64,000 bases of DNA from Sordariomycetes sp. S80-01Y. Lineage: Eukaryota; Ascomycota; Sordariomycetes. The DNA lies in assembly GCA_037042185.1 (NCBI GenBank), contig JAXQJY010000023.1, forward strand, positions 1,116,001 through 1,180,000. Direction: 5' to 3'. Both the position numbers and the translations under genes were made by a program. Below, piece after piece: positions 22,409 to 32,858 of this stretch (its first letter is position 1; each line of letters opens with the position of its first letter). Under the pieces are notes generated by a model. The model was given only the letters and a program-made list of their open reading frames with translations. It was not told the DNA's origin and ran no database searches.

Positions 22409-23972
22409 ATGGCCGTGGGAGAGCTGGCAGAATACGCACAGTCCCTCGAACTTGATACGTCGCTGCAGAGAGGGCTCACCGCCATCAGTGTCCTGGCTTT
22501 CATATCATTCTTCTCGTCGTCGACGCTATTCATCTATCTCACCTACAAGCTGGTATGGCATTACATCAAGAGAAAGAGGGATGAGACCCGGGATCGCACG
22601 ACGACAGTGCAGGAACCGGCAAGCACCAGCAACAACAAGGGTTTCCAACGGCGAGTCGACTTCGCCCTGGGGATCGATGGGATCTTTGCCGATGGCAACG
22701 AAAGCGATCAGAAGCCAGTTGCTCCGAATCGGACAAGCAATGACGGCGCGCCCCCTATCAGGAAGACACGCCAGCCGCCGAATCAATTCCTCATCCTCAT
22801 CTTCAACTTGCTCCTGGCCGACATGCACCAGGGCGTGGCCTTCTTCCTCAACGCAGAGTGGCTGCGGTACAACACAGTCAGAGTCGGCACAGCCACTTGC
22901 TTCACCCAAGGCTTGTTCGTATCCACTGGCGATCTGGCGAGCAGTTGCTTTATCACATCCATCGCCGTTCACACCTATCTGAGTGTTGTCAGGAGGTACA
23001 CAATGCCCCATCGAGTGTTGTATCTTGTTATCGCTTCCTTGTGGGTATTCGTCTATGCTATCTCGACGATTCCCATAGCGGCAACGAAGAATGGCGCTCA
23101 ATACGGTGGTTTCTTTGTTCGGGCTGGCGCATGGGTAAGAAATCTGCCCTTTTCGGCGGTGGAACTTTCTTCTTACTGACCGCTGACAGTGCTGGATGAA
23201 CATCGAATACTCTAACATGCGCCTTCTTACCCACTATCTTTTCATCTTTATCGGCATCGCGACCACCTCGGCCCTCTACCTGTCCATCTTCATCTCCCTG
23301 CGTCGACAAGCCTCCGTATCACCCCGGCGCGGCAGCAGCAACACGTCTGCCGAAGCGTCGCAGCTCGATCTCTCCCACAATCCCGCCTTCTTGATCTATC
23401 CAGTCATCTACGTCCTCTGCACCCTACCTCTTGCTCTGGGCCGTATCGCCAGCATGGCTGGCGCTGACGTACCGTTGGGCTACATGTGCTTTGCCGGAGC
23501 CATGATCGCAAGTAACGGCATGTTCGACTGTATGCTGTTTGGTACTACGAGAAACGTCATTGTGTTTGCGAGCAAGAACGAGGTTGATAGGTCGGATGTT
23601 GGCTTGAATACTTTCACCTTTATGCAGACCCCCTCGGCAAGACGATACGGAAACATGGTATGGGTACAGGGCGGCAATGAGCGGGCGACGAAGCAAGGCG
23701 AAGACAAGACCACGGGAGGGTGGTGGTCATGGCAGCGTCTCGGCGGAGGCGGGGAATCTGAAGGAAATCTCAGGGGACACCGACGGACGGGATCGAGAAG
23801 TGTCAGCCAGGAGAGTCTAAGGGGCCAGACGGCGATTCAAATGGACACAGTGACGACCGTTGTGGTGGAGGTCGAGCAGGACAAGGAGCGCGATATACGA
23901 TATCCAGATCCATCTGCGAGTGCGAGCCCGAGCGTGAACAGCACAGAGAAGGAGTATCATCGGGGTATATGA
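22409..23972 (+). CDS. Git3-type G protein-coupled receptor (glucose/cAMP-receptor-like)
   Basis: Plasma-membrane receptor of 502 residues in two exons (22409-23134 and 23190-23972; 55-bp intron). Splicing joins AGAW to CWMNIEY. TM1 lies at about 22-48, TM2 from QFLILIFNLLLADMHQ, TM3 with the long GLFVSTGDLASSCFI segment, TM4 and TM5 flanking CWMNIEYSNMRL, and TM6-7 in the Git3 C-terminal part (NPAFLIYPVIYVLCTLPLAL to ASNGMFDCMLFG). The layout matches fungal receptors that signal through a Gpa2-type G-alpha to adenylate cyclase. Unusual are the roughly 80-residue hydrophilic loop between TM1 and TM2 and a long Ser/Gly-rich tail, both likely cytoplasmic. The ligand is unknown. Confidence 0.87.
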
Positions 23973-24122
23973 GCAGAACTCAAGAAGTAATTAAGAACGT
24001 TAAATGAGTATAAAAGAATTCATCAAATATATACAAGGACCATGGTATGCGCCAGCATTTTAGAAAGCAAAGGTATCTACCATGAACGCCAAGCCTCCCC
24101 GAAAAGAGCACCAAGTGCCTCG

Positions 24123-26072
24123 CTAAATCATGGACGCGCGCACGTCGTAAATGCTGGTATTTCCCTCGACATCACTGACCATGAGGAATCGCCCGTCCGA
24201 GGAGAAGGCCAGTTCTGTTACTTTGGACAAATCCCCCACCTGTTCCAACGATTTGAGATTGCCCTCTCCGCCGACAGTCCATAGCTCGTCTCCAGATTGG
24301 GCGTCCAATATGGCCAACTTGGTTCTGCGCTCCGCCACGTTGCAGTAGGCCACAAATCGGCAGTCGGGCGAGATGCAGGACACTGTGTTGGGAATGCCGT
24401 ATGTTCTGGTCGAGTTCTCTGAAAGATCCCACACGAGAACGTAGCGGAAGGGGACGGGCGTTGGCGTTAACGTATAATCTGGAGTGCCGCCGGGCTTTGG
24501 AGTAGCAATGGTGCGGTATCCTGCCGGGATCCAGATAGACATGATCAGGTCTCCGTAGGCAACGAGGCTGCAGGGAATGGCAGTCTCAAGCTCGCGATGC
24601 TGCCACGGACGAACGACACGATGAGGCTGGTTAGTGACGTCGCGGTAGTCGGATATGTCCCACGTGACAAGCAGCGTTTCGCGATCAGGGGGTGGGTGTC
24701 CAGCACGAGGGGTTCGGGGTCCAGCGGCAATGGCGAGGATGTGGTTCGTGGGCGAGATGGCCAGCTCCGGGTACTGTGGCAGCAAAGGCAGTCCGGCCTT
24801 GCGAATGTCGATGGTTCGAACCTTCGCAAATGGTTTCTTGTCCCGCGTCGTCGCTGCGAAGAGGTCGATGAGGGCATCTTTGCCCCTGTACGCGGCCAAT
24901 GCGCTCCAGCCTGAGTCGTAAGACTCGAAGCGACCAGCTACCCAACGATCGGCGTCGTCAATGAGCTGAAGCTTCTTAGGCTTCTCGGCAAAGCTCCATA
25001 TCTCAATGGATCGACCGAATCGAGTGGCAATCGCAGCCAGCTGGTTGGCTTCAGACAGGATGGTGTGGCTCCGGATCAAGTACTCGCGACCGCGACTGTG
25101 AGCCTCGGTGTAGGCTGAGATCTTGATGGTGCTCCTCAGTTGGCCGGTGGAAACATTCCAGAACTTGAGGATAGCGTTGCCATGCTTCGTTGCTACGATC
25201 GCACCGGGCTGTGAGACGTCGAGGAAGTGCACCATATTGGTCTTTCCAGCTTTCCGCTTGTCGGCACCCCACAGGTGCTTCCAATAGACAACCTCAAGGG
25301 GGCATTGGCCCGCGGTGTGACTGGGCATCTCAGGGCGAAGATGCTCCGGTGGCCGCGGGGGGATGGGGGGACGGATGCGCAAAGACTGGAACGAAGACCG
25401 CGAAGGATTCGACGATGTGGTCCCGGAAGACTGTGAATACCGGTCCATGTCTACAGAGGACTTATCTGTCCCATGCCATGATGGTTGCGACGAGGCGCGC
25501 TGCGACGTCGACTGTGAGGACCGGACAGAGGGCGGGACAGGTGGCAACGGCTTCGACGGAGCCGGGAACGGTGATGTGCCCAACATGAATACGGAGGTCG
25601 TAGAGACCGAGGACGATGATCGCGTGTGTCGTGAAGATGCAATGGATACTCTGCGCCCAGGGTGCTGCATAGAGCACCTGGTGGAAGGACGACGCTGGAG
25701 GAACTCCTGGGAGGGGCGGATATACGTGGGCTCGCCGTCGAGGGTGGGCCAGGGGATGACGGCGTCAGTCTCTGGGGACGAGGGCGGGCTGGCGCTGCTC
25801 GTATAATACTGTGAATGCTGCGGCGAGAATAGGGGAGCAGGACGGAAGGCTGAGGGATAGGGAGGGCTGGCGCTGGTGAAAACCCTTCTCAGCTCCCCCG
25901 TGGGGGCCGTGACCGTCCTCGGCGTTGCTCCTTGTCCCTGAGTGCAGCTATCGACATTCAGGCGCGTTAAGGAGTTTCTGAGTTATCAGTCTGGGCCCTC
26001 GGCACACCCTACTAGAGGGGGGGTAACTCACGCCATCTCGTGAATGGTATCTTCCAGCACGTCGGGATCCAT
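24123..26072 (-). CDS. WD40-like protein with disordered N-terminus, function unknown
   Basis: The proposed model has two exons (26072-26032 and 25977-24123) and 631 residues. The 54-bp intron starts GTGAGT and ends CTGATAACTCAG. Exon 1 reads MDPDVLEDTIHEM and joins to NSLTRLNVDS; the frame then stays open through YYTSSASPPSSPETD into the well-supported body, adding 116 residues before the next Met (25670). The N-terminal 240 residues are Ser/Pro-rich and disordered. The C-terminal part is a degenerate beta-propeller: VVYWKHLWGADKRK, ILKFWNVSTGQLRS, RFGRSIEIWSF, RYVLVWDLSEN and VTELAFSSDGRFLMVSD. Similar proteins occur across filamentous ascomycetes without assigned function. It ends about 150 bp from the GPCR 3' end (convergent). 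Confidence 0.82.
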
Positions 26073-28695
26073 TGTTTGGCTCTGACAGGCGAGGCGAGCC
26101 GTTGGGGTGTTGCAAGGGGACTCAGCCGCTAGGGGTAAAGGGCAATCAGTTCCGGCCGCAATTCGCTCGTGCAAGCGCAGTCACATCGTCACCCGGCTTG
26201 GCCACGTTTTGTCGGGTCACTGACGTTGACAGGCGCGTGTGTCCGTGTCCGTGTCCGTGAGCAGCGTGTAAGTGGAAGAGGGAGAAACGACCAGGACGAC
26301 GACGCATGGGTGGAAGCCATTCAAGAGCCTCTGTCATGCCGCGTGAACGGATCCTCAAAAGAGACCACCAGGTTCCGCCAAAAGGCAGGCGATCTGGCCC
26401 TCGGAACGTGATGTGCCTTGGGTCGTCCATTAGCCTGACGATGGCCCCTCTCTGCCCGCCCTCCATCTTTGCTCTCTAGCGGAATGGCTGACAGCTGTAC
26501 GGGATGCCCCGCGTTTCGACAAGAACCTGGCCCGAACAAGAAGGCCCGACGAAGGGGGCAGGGATCGGCCGGTGTGGAAGGGCGGTCACTAACACGCTTC
26601 TTGGTGGTTGGCTGGCGCGTCTGGGCCCCAGCGGTTGTGGGTGAGCCGCGGCGACGAGTCAGCTTGCGAGGCGTGCCAGAAAGGCAGGTTGGCTTGTGAT
26701 AAAGGACGCGCCGCCCAGGGTCGTCGCGACGGTCGACACTGGCAGCGCTTGACGATGATTGTTGGGGCACCGAGCAGAGCCTTGCAGAAAGATGCCATCT
26801 CTGGTCATGCACTGCTTCCTGTACTGGTGTTCTCGAGGATCAGAGGGGACGCATGGATTGGGCTTGGCCCGAGCCCGGGACCGTCTTGCGGAACCTCTTC
26901 GGTGGCCCTCGGAGTAACGTGCCCCAGCTTATTCTGGCCTGGCGTCTCTTTTTCCTCTCCAAGCACCTCGCGAGGTAGCCGTCCGCATTGGTGGCCTGGG
27001 ATAGACAGGGCCTCGTCTGTCTGCTCTGTGTGGCGGGATTTCTGCATTTCCATTTTTGCCCTTCGGCAACCGCCACGGACCCGTGTCTTGCAGGAGAGCT
27101 GTCGACCCGACCAGCCCATTGTCACGTTGTGCTCCCTGATTAGTGCGCGAATCCTACCAGGGTCCTCCGCTTGGCGCACAAAGTCAAAGCCCGTAAGACG
27201 GAAGAAACCCCTCCCCCAGCTCTTCGCAGTGGGCCGTCCACGGTAGCCTGGGCCGGGGTAAGAATGAACTGGTCGAGAGGCGTCGTTCAGTGGTCAATTG
27301 GCCGTCGTAGAAATCTTCACAGCCGCCGTGCCAGAGCAAATGATAAGACGACATCCCACTACGTCTGTTGATGGGAGTGTTCATCCTTGCAAAACAAGAT
27401 CGTCTGGTTCTTTTTCTCCTGCCTGACTTGCCAAAGGCTCTGATAGCAAAGAATCCTGCCATGCCGCGAGTTGCGCGATACTGACGCTTGTCCAACTGCC
27501 CAGAAGGGCATGTGGCGGAGGGAGGGGACCCCTCCGTTGTCGCTCTCGCACGTTTACGGCCTTCCGTTCTCCTCCGTCTGCGTCAATGTTCCATGCAGGG
27601 TTAAAGTCCCGCTGATCTGATCTCCCCACGCGCGGAGGTAGGTTTAATACTCTCTGGCCGAGTACACCGAGGCCTAAAGCGCAGCTCATCCGTCATCTGA
27701 TCCCAGCTGCACGGTGGTCCAGGGCGCTGGGCATGACGATCGTCACATCGAACGTGACCACGTCGAACAGCGGTCAAGGCCAAGCAACGTGGCAGGACAG
27801 GGATAGTCCCAATAGCACCACCTGAAAGCGGCCGACGTCTTGATCCGATGATGATGTTCACCCAAGAGATATGGATTCTAGCCCTTGTTGCTGCCTTCTC
27901 AGCAGATCGAGCGACGACGGCCACTTTGTGCCACCGGATGCTGTTCAGCGCCTAAGAAGTCTGGCTCTGCGTGGCGCACGGCTGATGTCGGACTATCGTG
28001 AGCAGAGGCATCCTTCGGTGTTTTAGACAAGGTTCAGGCTAGCTTCGACCGAGCTTAGGGTGCGGCGGTTAGGGCGAGGTACGTTGGCTGTAGTGAAGAT
28101 GTGAGTGCGACAAGCAAGTTTGACGCCCGTCCAAAGCTCATCGCTCTTGACAAGGTGTGGATAATCCAACATGAGAAAATTGCAAAGCGGAAAAAGGGAG
28201 ATTGTCATGCAGCCATAACCTGGCAAACCCCGAGACCAGCAGGCTTACAGGTCAGACCGTGGGCTTCGATCAAGCCTCCTTTTCGTACTCGCCATTCTAG
28301 GGCTGCACTAGGAGACGATCTCTACCTGTCCTCCTAGTCCGCGAGCTACACATCTCCTCAATCAAGACACGTGATTCTAAGATCTTTCCTTGTCTTGATC
28401 AATCATCTTCAACGCTTCCACCAGCATGTATTCGATGACTGTGGCCAGCCAACATGCAAGAGCCCCAAGAATGCCTTGTCATTGATTCGGGGCTGAGCCG
28501 GGGTTTGGATGGGGTGGCGGTGCTTGCAGTACTGTGCTTCTCGAGCCCAGCTTCGCGATACCTTCATCATAGACATTATGCATCAGACACAGCTGTCTCG
28601 GCGAGGCTCACTTGACCCGACTGAGAAAAGGGATCCCGGTCCTTCTTCTGTCGCCAGGCGCCGATTCACCCTAATGCTCACTCCTCAACGTGGAA
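26073..28695. other. Long gene-free spacer (2.6 kb)
   Basis: The left end holds the promoter of the WD40-like gene, and the right end that of the HET gene. A hexamer run (GTCCGT, about three units) is at 26237-26260. The GC-rich middle carries overlapping open frames on both strands (for example 26608-27246) with no domain and no consistent coding signal. I see no RNA gene. Confidence 0.5.
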
Positions 28696-30552
28696 ATGGC
28701 GCACCTCTACGACGACGTCTCTGACCTTTCCCAACCACGCATTCGACTTTTGACCGTCGAACCGAACCTGGATCCTCTGGCTCAGGTCGTGTGTACCCTA
28801 GCTACTTACAACATCACTTCATTGCCCCAATACGAAGCCCTATCCTACGTCTGGGGCGATGCTTTCAACAGAGAAGGCATTAGCGTCAATGGGTTCACCA
28901 TGTCCATCACGCAGAACTTGTACTCAGCGCTTCGAATGCTTCGTAATCCAACATCACCATTGACCGTCTGGGCCGATGCCATTTGTATTGACCAGAGCAA
29001 TCTTAATGAGCGAAGTTCGCAGGTGCAGCTGATGGGCGACATCTACCGCACCGCAGAGGGCACGCTCATATGGCTCGGTTTCGAGGATCATGCCTCTGAG
29101 GTGGTAATTGAAATCTGTCGCGAAGTGCAGACTGCATACTTGGAGGACAAGGTCATGCCAACCATCATCGCCAGCCAGGCACGCCTGGCGGCTTTGCTCG
29201 AATTCTTCAAACGCCCGTGGTGGGTGCGGTCATGGGTCATTCAGGAGCTTTGTCTCGCCAAACATCCCGTGCTGATTATCGGCGGCATGCAACTGCCTTG
29301 GAGGTACTTCTCTCTTATGGTGGCTCATATCGGGGATGAAATTACTGCCAACGCCCGCGATTCCCTCAATGCTATGCTTCACCTGATCCGCTCAGAGGGA
29401 TTCGTGGCGGCCAGAGGATTGAGGAACAAGAGAAATGAGATTTTAATTGGGGAAAAAGGGATTACTTTGCTGGACACCCTCGTTGAATTCAGGGTTTTCG
29501 CGACAACCGATCGCCGAGACAAAGTATACGCTCTTCTTGGACTGATCAGTCAGCCGCTGGCGGGAATCCGGCCAGATTACACCATACCTGCGAACCAGGT
29601 GTACGTCCAAGCTGCCAAAGCTATCCTCAACTCTACGAGGGACCTCACCCTCCTCGAGTCCTTGCATATGTTCGAAAGGTTCCGAGATCCAGGTCTGCCA
29701 TCCTGGGTTCCTCAGTGGGATGGCGAAGCAAACCAGGAGAACCCCGGAGAAAAGGTTCCCTCACATATCCGAGCTGTGACCCATACCAGCCGGCAGCAGT
29801 TTGACGCAAAAATTCCGCCTTTGAATGCGAGCAAAAGCTACTTCGTCACTCAGCTCGAATATCCAGAACCCAACATCCTAGCTTTGGAAGGCTACATCTG
29901 GGACGACATCACCGCCATCGGCGAGCCCCTGAACTTCCCCACAAAAATACACGAGGACATGTCTCAAGAAGTCTGGAAGGGCTCTGTTGGAAATCTGGCA
30001 GCCTTCTTCATCACTGCTTTCCAGGGTCTGGGTCACATTAACGATGCTATGGCCAGCTGGCACAACTTGGCCATCAACAAGCGTCTATATCCGTCCGGAG
30101 AAGATCGCAAAGAGGCATTCATCAGGACTGTATATGGCCCTTCCGCCGATCTGGAGGCCTCCATGGCGAACTTTGACCTGGCCTTCGCAACACATGTTCC
30201 TAATGGTGTGGTAGGAGGCGTAAGTACGCTCCTTGGAGCCGTCTCAAAAATTTCTAAAACGACAATCACTGGTCTACTATCAATGAGAAAGACTACGACA
30301 GAAAAATCCTTTGACTGTTTGCCGAACTGCTATGACAAGCGACTGGCTATCACGGGCTCGGATCATATGGCACTCATCCCAAAGACTGCCGTTGTTGGCG
30401 ACAAGATTGCCTTAATGCCCGGTGGCGACAAGCCTTTTCTGATCCGTTCTGATGGAGAACGCTTCAAGGTTATCGGGACATGCTATGTGCAAGGTATAAT
30501 GCAAGGTGAGGCATGGGACCCGAGAAAAATGCGACGCATGGAATTTGCATGA
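28696..30552 (+). CDS. Heterokaryon incompatibility (HET) domain protein
   Basis: Single-exon protein of 618 residues. The start is the ATG at 28696. The HET domain (about 40-185) shows its three blocks: YEALSYVWGD, VWADAICIDQSNLNERSSQVQLMGDIY and RPWWVRSWVIQEL. The middle carries TDRRDKVYALLGL and a C-terminal block typical of the family, GDKIALMPGGDKPFLIR then YVQGIMQGEAW. HET proteins act in non-self recognition and trigger cell death on fusion of unlike hyphae, and belong to large, fast-evolving families. No NACHT, ankyrin or WD repeats are attached here, so the partner, if any, is unknown. It converges on the siderophore transporter gene, 126 bp apart. Confidence 0.93.
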   Translation: MAHLYDDVSDLSQPRIRLLTVEPNLDPLAQVVCTLATYNITSLPQYEALSYVWGDAFNREGISVNGFTMSITQNLYSALRMLRNPTSPLTVWADAICIDQSNLNERSSQVQLMGDIYRTAEGTLIWLGFEDHASEVVIEICREVQTAYLEDKVMPTIIASQARLAALLEFFKRPWWVRSWVIQELCLAKHPVLIIGGMQLPWRYFSLMVAHIGDEITANARDSLNAMLHLIRSEGFVAARGLRNKRNEILIGEKGITLLDTLVEFRVFATTDRRDKVYALLGLISQPLAGIRPDYTIPANQVYVQAAKAILNSTRDLTLLESLHMFERFRDPGLPSWVPQWDGEANQENPGEKVPSHIRAVTHTSRQQFDAKIPPLNASKSYFVTQLEYPEPNILALEGYIWDDITAIGEPLNFPTKIHEDMSQEVWKGSVGNLAAFFITAFQGLGHINDAMASWHNLAINKRLYPSGEDRKEAFIRTVYGPSADLEASMANFDLAFATHVPNGVVGGVSTLLGAVSKISKTTITGLLSMRKTTTEKSFDCLPNCYDKRLAITGSDHMALIPKTAVVGDKIALMPGGDKPFLIRSDGERFKVIGTCYVQGIMQGEAWDPRKMRRMEFA

Positions 30553-30678
30553 GTAATACGATACGTGCGAACGGGCACTTTTTATTTAACAGGTTGGCCA
30601 GCTTCAATGCGGCGTGCCTCGGTTTACGTAGGGCGCAAGCTGTTCCGTCCAGAATTCTGCCTCCGTGTCCTCCGGCGT

Positions 30679-32500
30679 TTACCAAATGTTGCCCTTGGCC
30701 TGAGGATTCTCGGCCTGGCGCTTCTTGAGGTCAATGTTGCGCCACATGAACAAACAGGCAACCATCAGAGGCACCAGAGCAGCACCGGTGATGACCATGT
30801 ATCGTTGCACGTAGGCGTAGGCATCGATTGTGGCCATGCGGATGGGATCACCCAAGGGGAATGCCTTCTGCTCAACAATCGAGCCGTAGATTAGGCTTGT
30901 CATGTTCTTTTGGTCCTCCGGCAGGGCCTGAGCCAAGCGTTGAGGGGCCATGTTGGTCCACAGCGCGCCAGCAATAGCATTCCCCAGAGATGAGCCGATG
31001 GAGCCAAACATGCCCCAAAGCGCAAGAGCAACGGCAATCTCTTGGTGGCTGACGGAAGCCATGACAGCAATCTGGCCACAGGTTGTCCAGATACCGGTGC
31101 CGAAGCCGTTGAGAAGCTGACACATAATAAGCAGCCCAATGTTTGAAGAAGGTCGACGGAATTCAATGAGGAGTGCCGTGCCGAGCGTGACAAGGGGTAC
31201 ACCGGCGAAGGCAGGCCATTTGTAGCGTCCAGTCCAACGGATGAAGACACCGACAAACGGACTGAGGAACGCAGAGCCGAGTGAGAAGCAGTTGAGTACG
31301 TAGCCGGAAATGGTGATGCTCTGGTCATGGACGACCTGGAGGTACGACTGATAGTAGGCATCCCACGCAAAGATGGACGTAAACATAAGGCCGTAAAGCA
31401 AGGCTGAGCCAAGCAACGTGCGGTCCTTGAGGAACCTCCAGGGAAAATAGGGTACTGGCGAGAACCACTTTTCCCAGATGCAGAAGGCGACAAGACACAG
31501 CACACCAATGACGATCATGGCGATGATATATCCCGAGGCCCAGCCATTGGGAGCGAGTGATGCAATACTGAACGGCAGCAAAATCAAAGACCAGCCAGCA
31601 ATCATGAGGATCATGCCCACGAAGTCGAACTCGAAGAAGTAGTGCACGATAGACTGCCACATTGTACGACCACTTGGTTCCCTCTGGGCAACGCCCATGG
31701 CCTTAGCCTTGCGGTGCTGCAAAAAGAAGATTACCCAGACGGGGATGAAGAATGCCACAAGGATGATGCAGAAGGCACCGAATGCCCAGCGAAAGTTGAC
31801 CTCCTCGTAGAAGAGCTCGGCAATGGCAGGGCCAGCGAACGCGGATGCAATTGTGGGCGTGCCGTTGATGCTGAGCATGATCATACGGTTTTGTAGACTC
31901 GTCATGTCGGCGAGAACGACGTCGATAACGTACAAGAGCCCCAAGTGGCCTACCCAGTACAATGTGTGGGCCGCAGCGTACATCTCGACGTTTGAGCAGG
32001 TAGCCTTCATGATCATGCCTACGACGATCAGGATCATCATGAAAAGCAGACCCTCCACACGCCCCCAGATATCGATAATCTTGGCGATGGCGAGCTTCGA
32101 AGTTCCGCCGACGATACCAGAAACGATGGTCGTTGTAGAGAGCAGGGCGTGCTGCGAGAAGGCCGAAGTGACATAGGGGGTGAGGTTGCTCTGAACCGAT
32201 TGAAGAACCGTATCGACAAATGCGAGGAGGTAGAGACTGTCGACGCCGTTAGCGAGGTACAAGCCAGAACTGATGGGCATCAAAGAAAACTTACAGCACG
32301 AAGGTCGTCCAGAGAAGCTTCTTGGACCAGACTCTGGTCACAGCTTCCACGCCTCGAACGCCTTCCTGCTTATGCTCAGAGCTGTTGTCGGTGTCGGAGT
32401 TGCCATCCTTTAGGGGCTTCTCGCCTTCCTGGACATGCTTCTCCTGGTCATGGTACTGGTCGCCGTCGGCCACAATCTCAGGGGTGCGAGTGTCCGCCAT
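30679..32500 (-). CDS. Siderophore-iron transporter (MFS, SIT family)
   Basis: Plasma-membrane proton symporter expected to import ferric siderophores. Two exons (32500-32295 and 32236-30679) and 587 residues. The 58-bp intron has a GCTAAC branch site and joins WTTFVL to LYLLAFVD. The N-terminus (about 1-60) is hydrophilic and cytosolic, then about 14 membrane helices follow. SIT marks include TPYVTSAFSQHALLST, GRVEGLLFM, NVEMYAAAHTLYWVGHLG, VLADMTSLQNRM and LQVVHDQSITISGYVLN. Length is in the usual range. The promoter contains a palindromic GATA element matching the iron-repressor consensus, supporting iron control. Substrate specificity cannot be read from sequence. Confidence 0.93.
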
Positions 32501-32836
32501 TTTTGGGTCTTCAATGTGGCGCAACAACGAAGCCGAAGCAAATGCACAGAAGAGATTGATAAGTTGATGCAGGTCGTGACGGGAGGGTGGACAGAGGGTA
32601 GTATTATACTACAGTAGCTCGGTGCCACGGCTGAGGATCAGCAATAGCACATGGGCATGGTCCGGCCCCGGTCCTTTCGCCTTCCACATTTCCCTCTCAT
32701 CTCTCTCACTGTTCGAAGAAACTGACTGGCGATTGATAATGCCTCAGGTGGGGGGTTCTGCAGGCCAGCGGCCCCCGAACCCCCCTTAGGCGCGCCGGTG
32801 GTGTGTCGAGAGCTACCAGGAGCGGTGATGATCTTC

Positions 32837-32858
32837 TTTATCAGACGGATCTGATAAA
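32837..32858. promoter_or_regulatory. Palindromic GATA (SreA/SRE-type) iron-repressor site
   Basis: Perfect 9-bp inverted arms, TTTATCAGA and TCTGATAAA, are separated by CGGA. The right arm with its preceding A reads ATCTGATAA (32849-32857), an exact match to ATCWGATAA, the known consensus of iron-responsive GATA repressors (SreA, SRE, Urbs1). It lies about 340 bp upstream of the siderophore transporter start. Confidence 0.65.

Noticed and set aside
26608-27246. Open frame of 212 codons in the 26-28.7 kb spacer
   Set aside because: No family resemblance; overlapping frames of similar length exist on the other strand; explained by GC-rich DNA with few stops.
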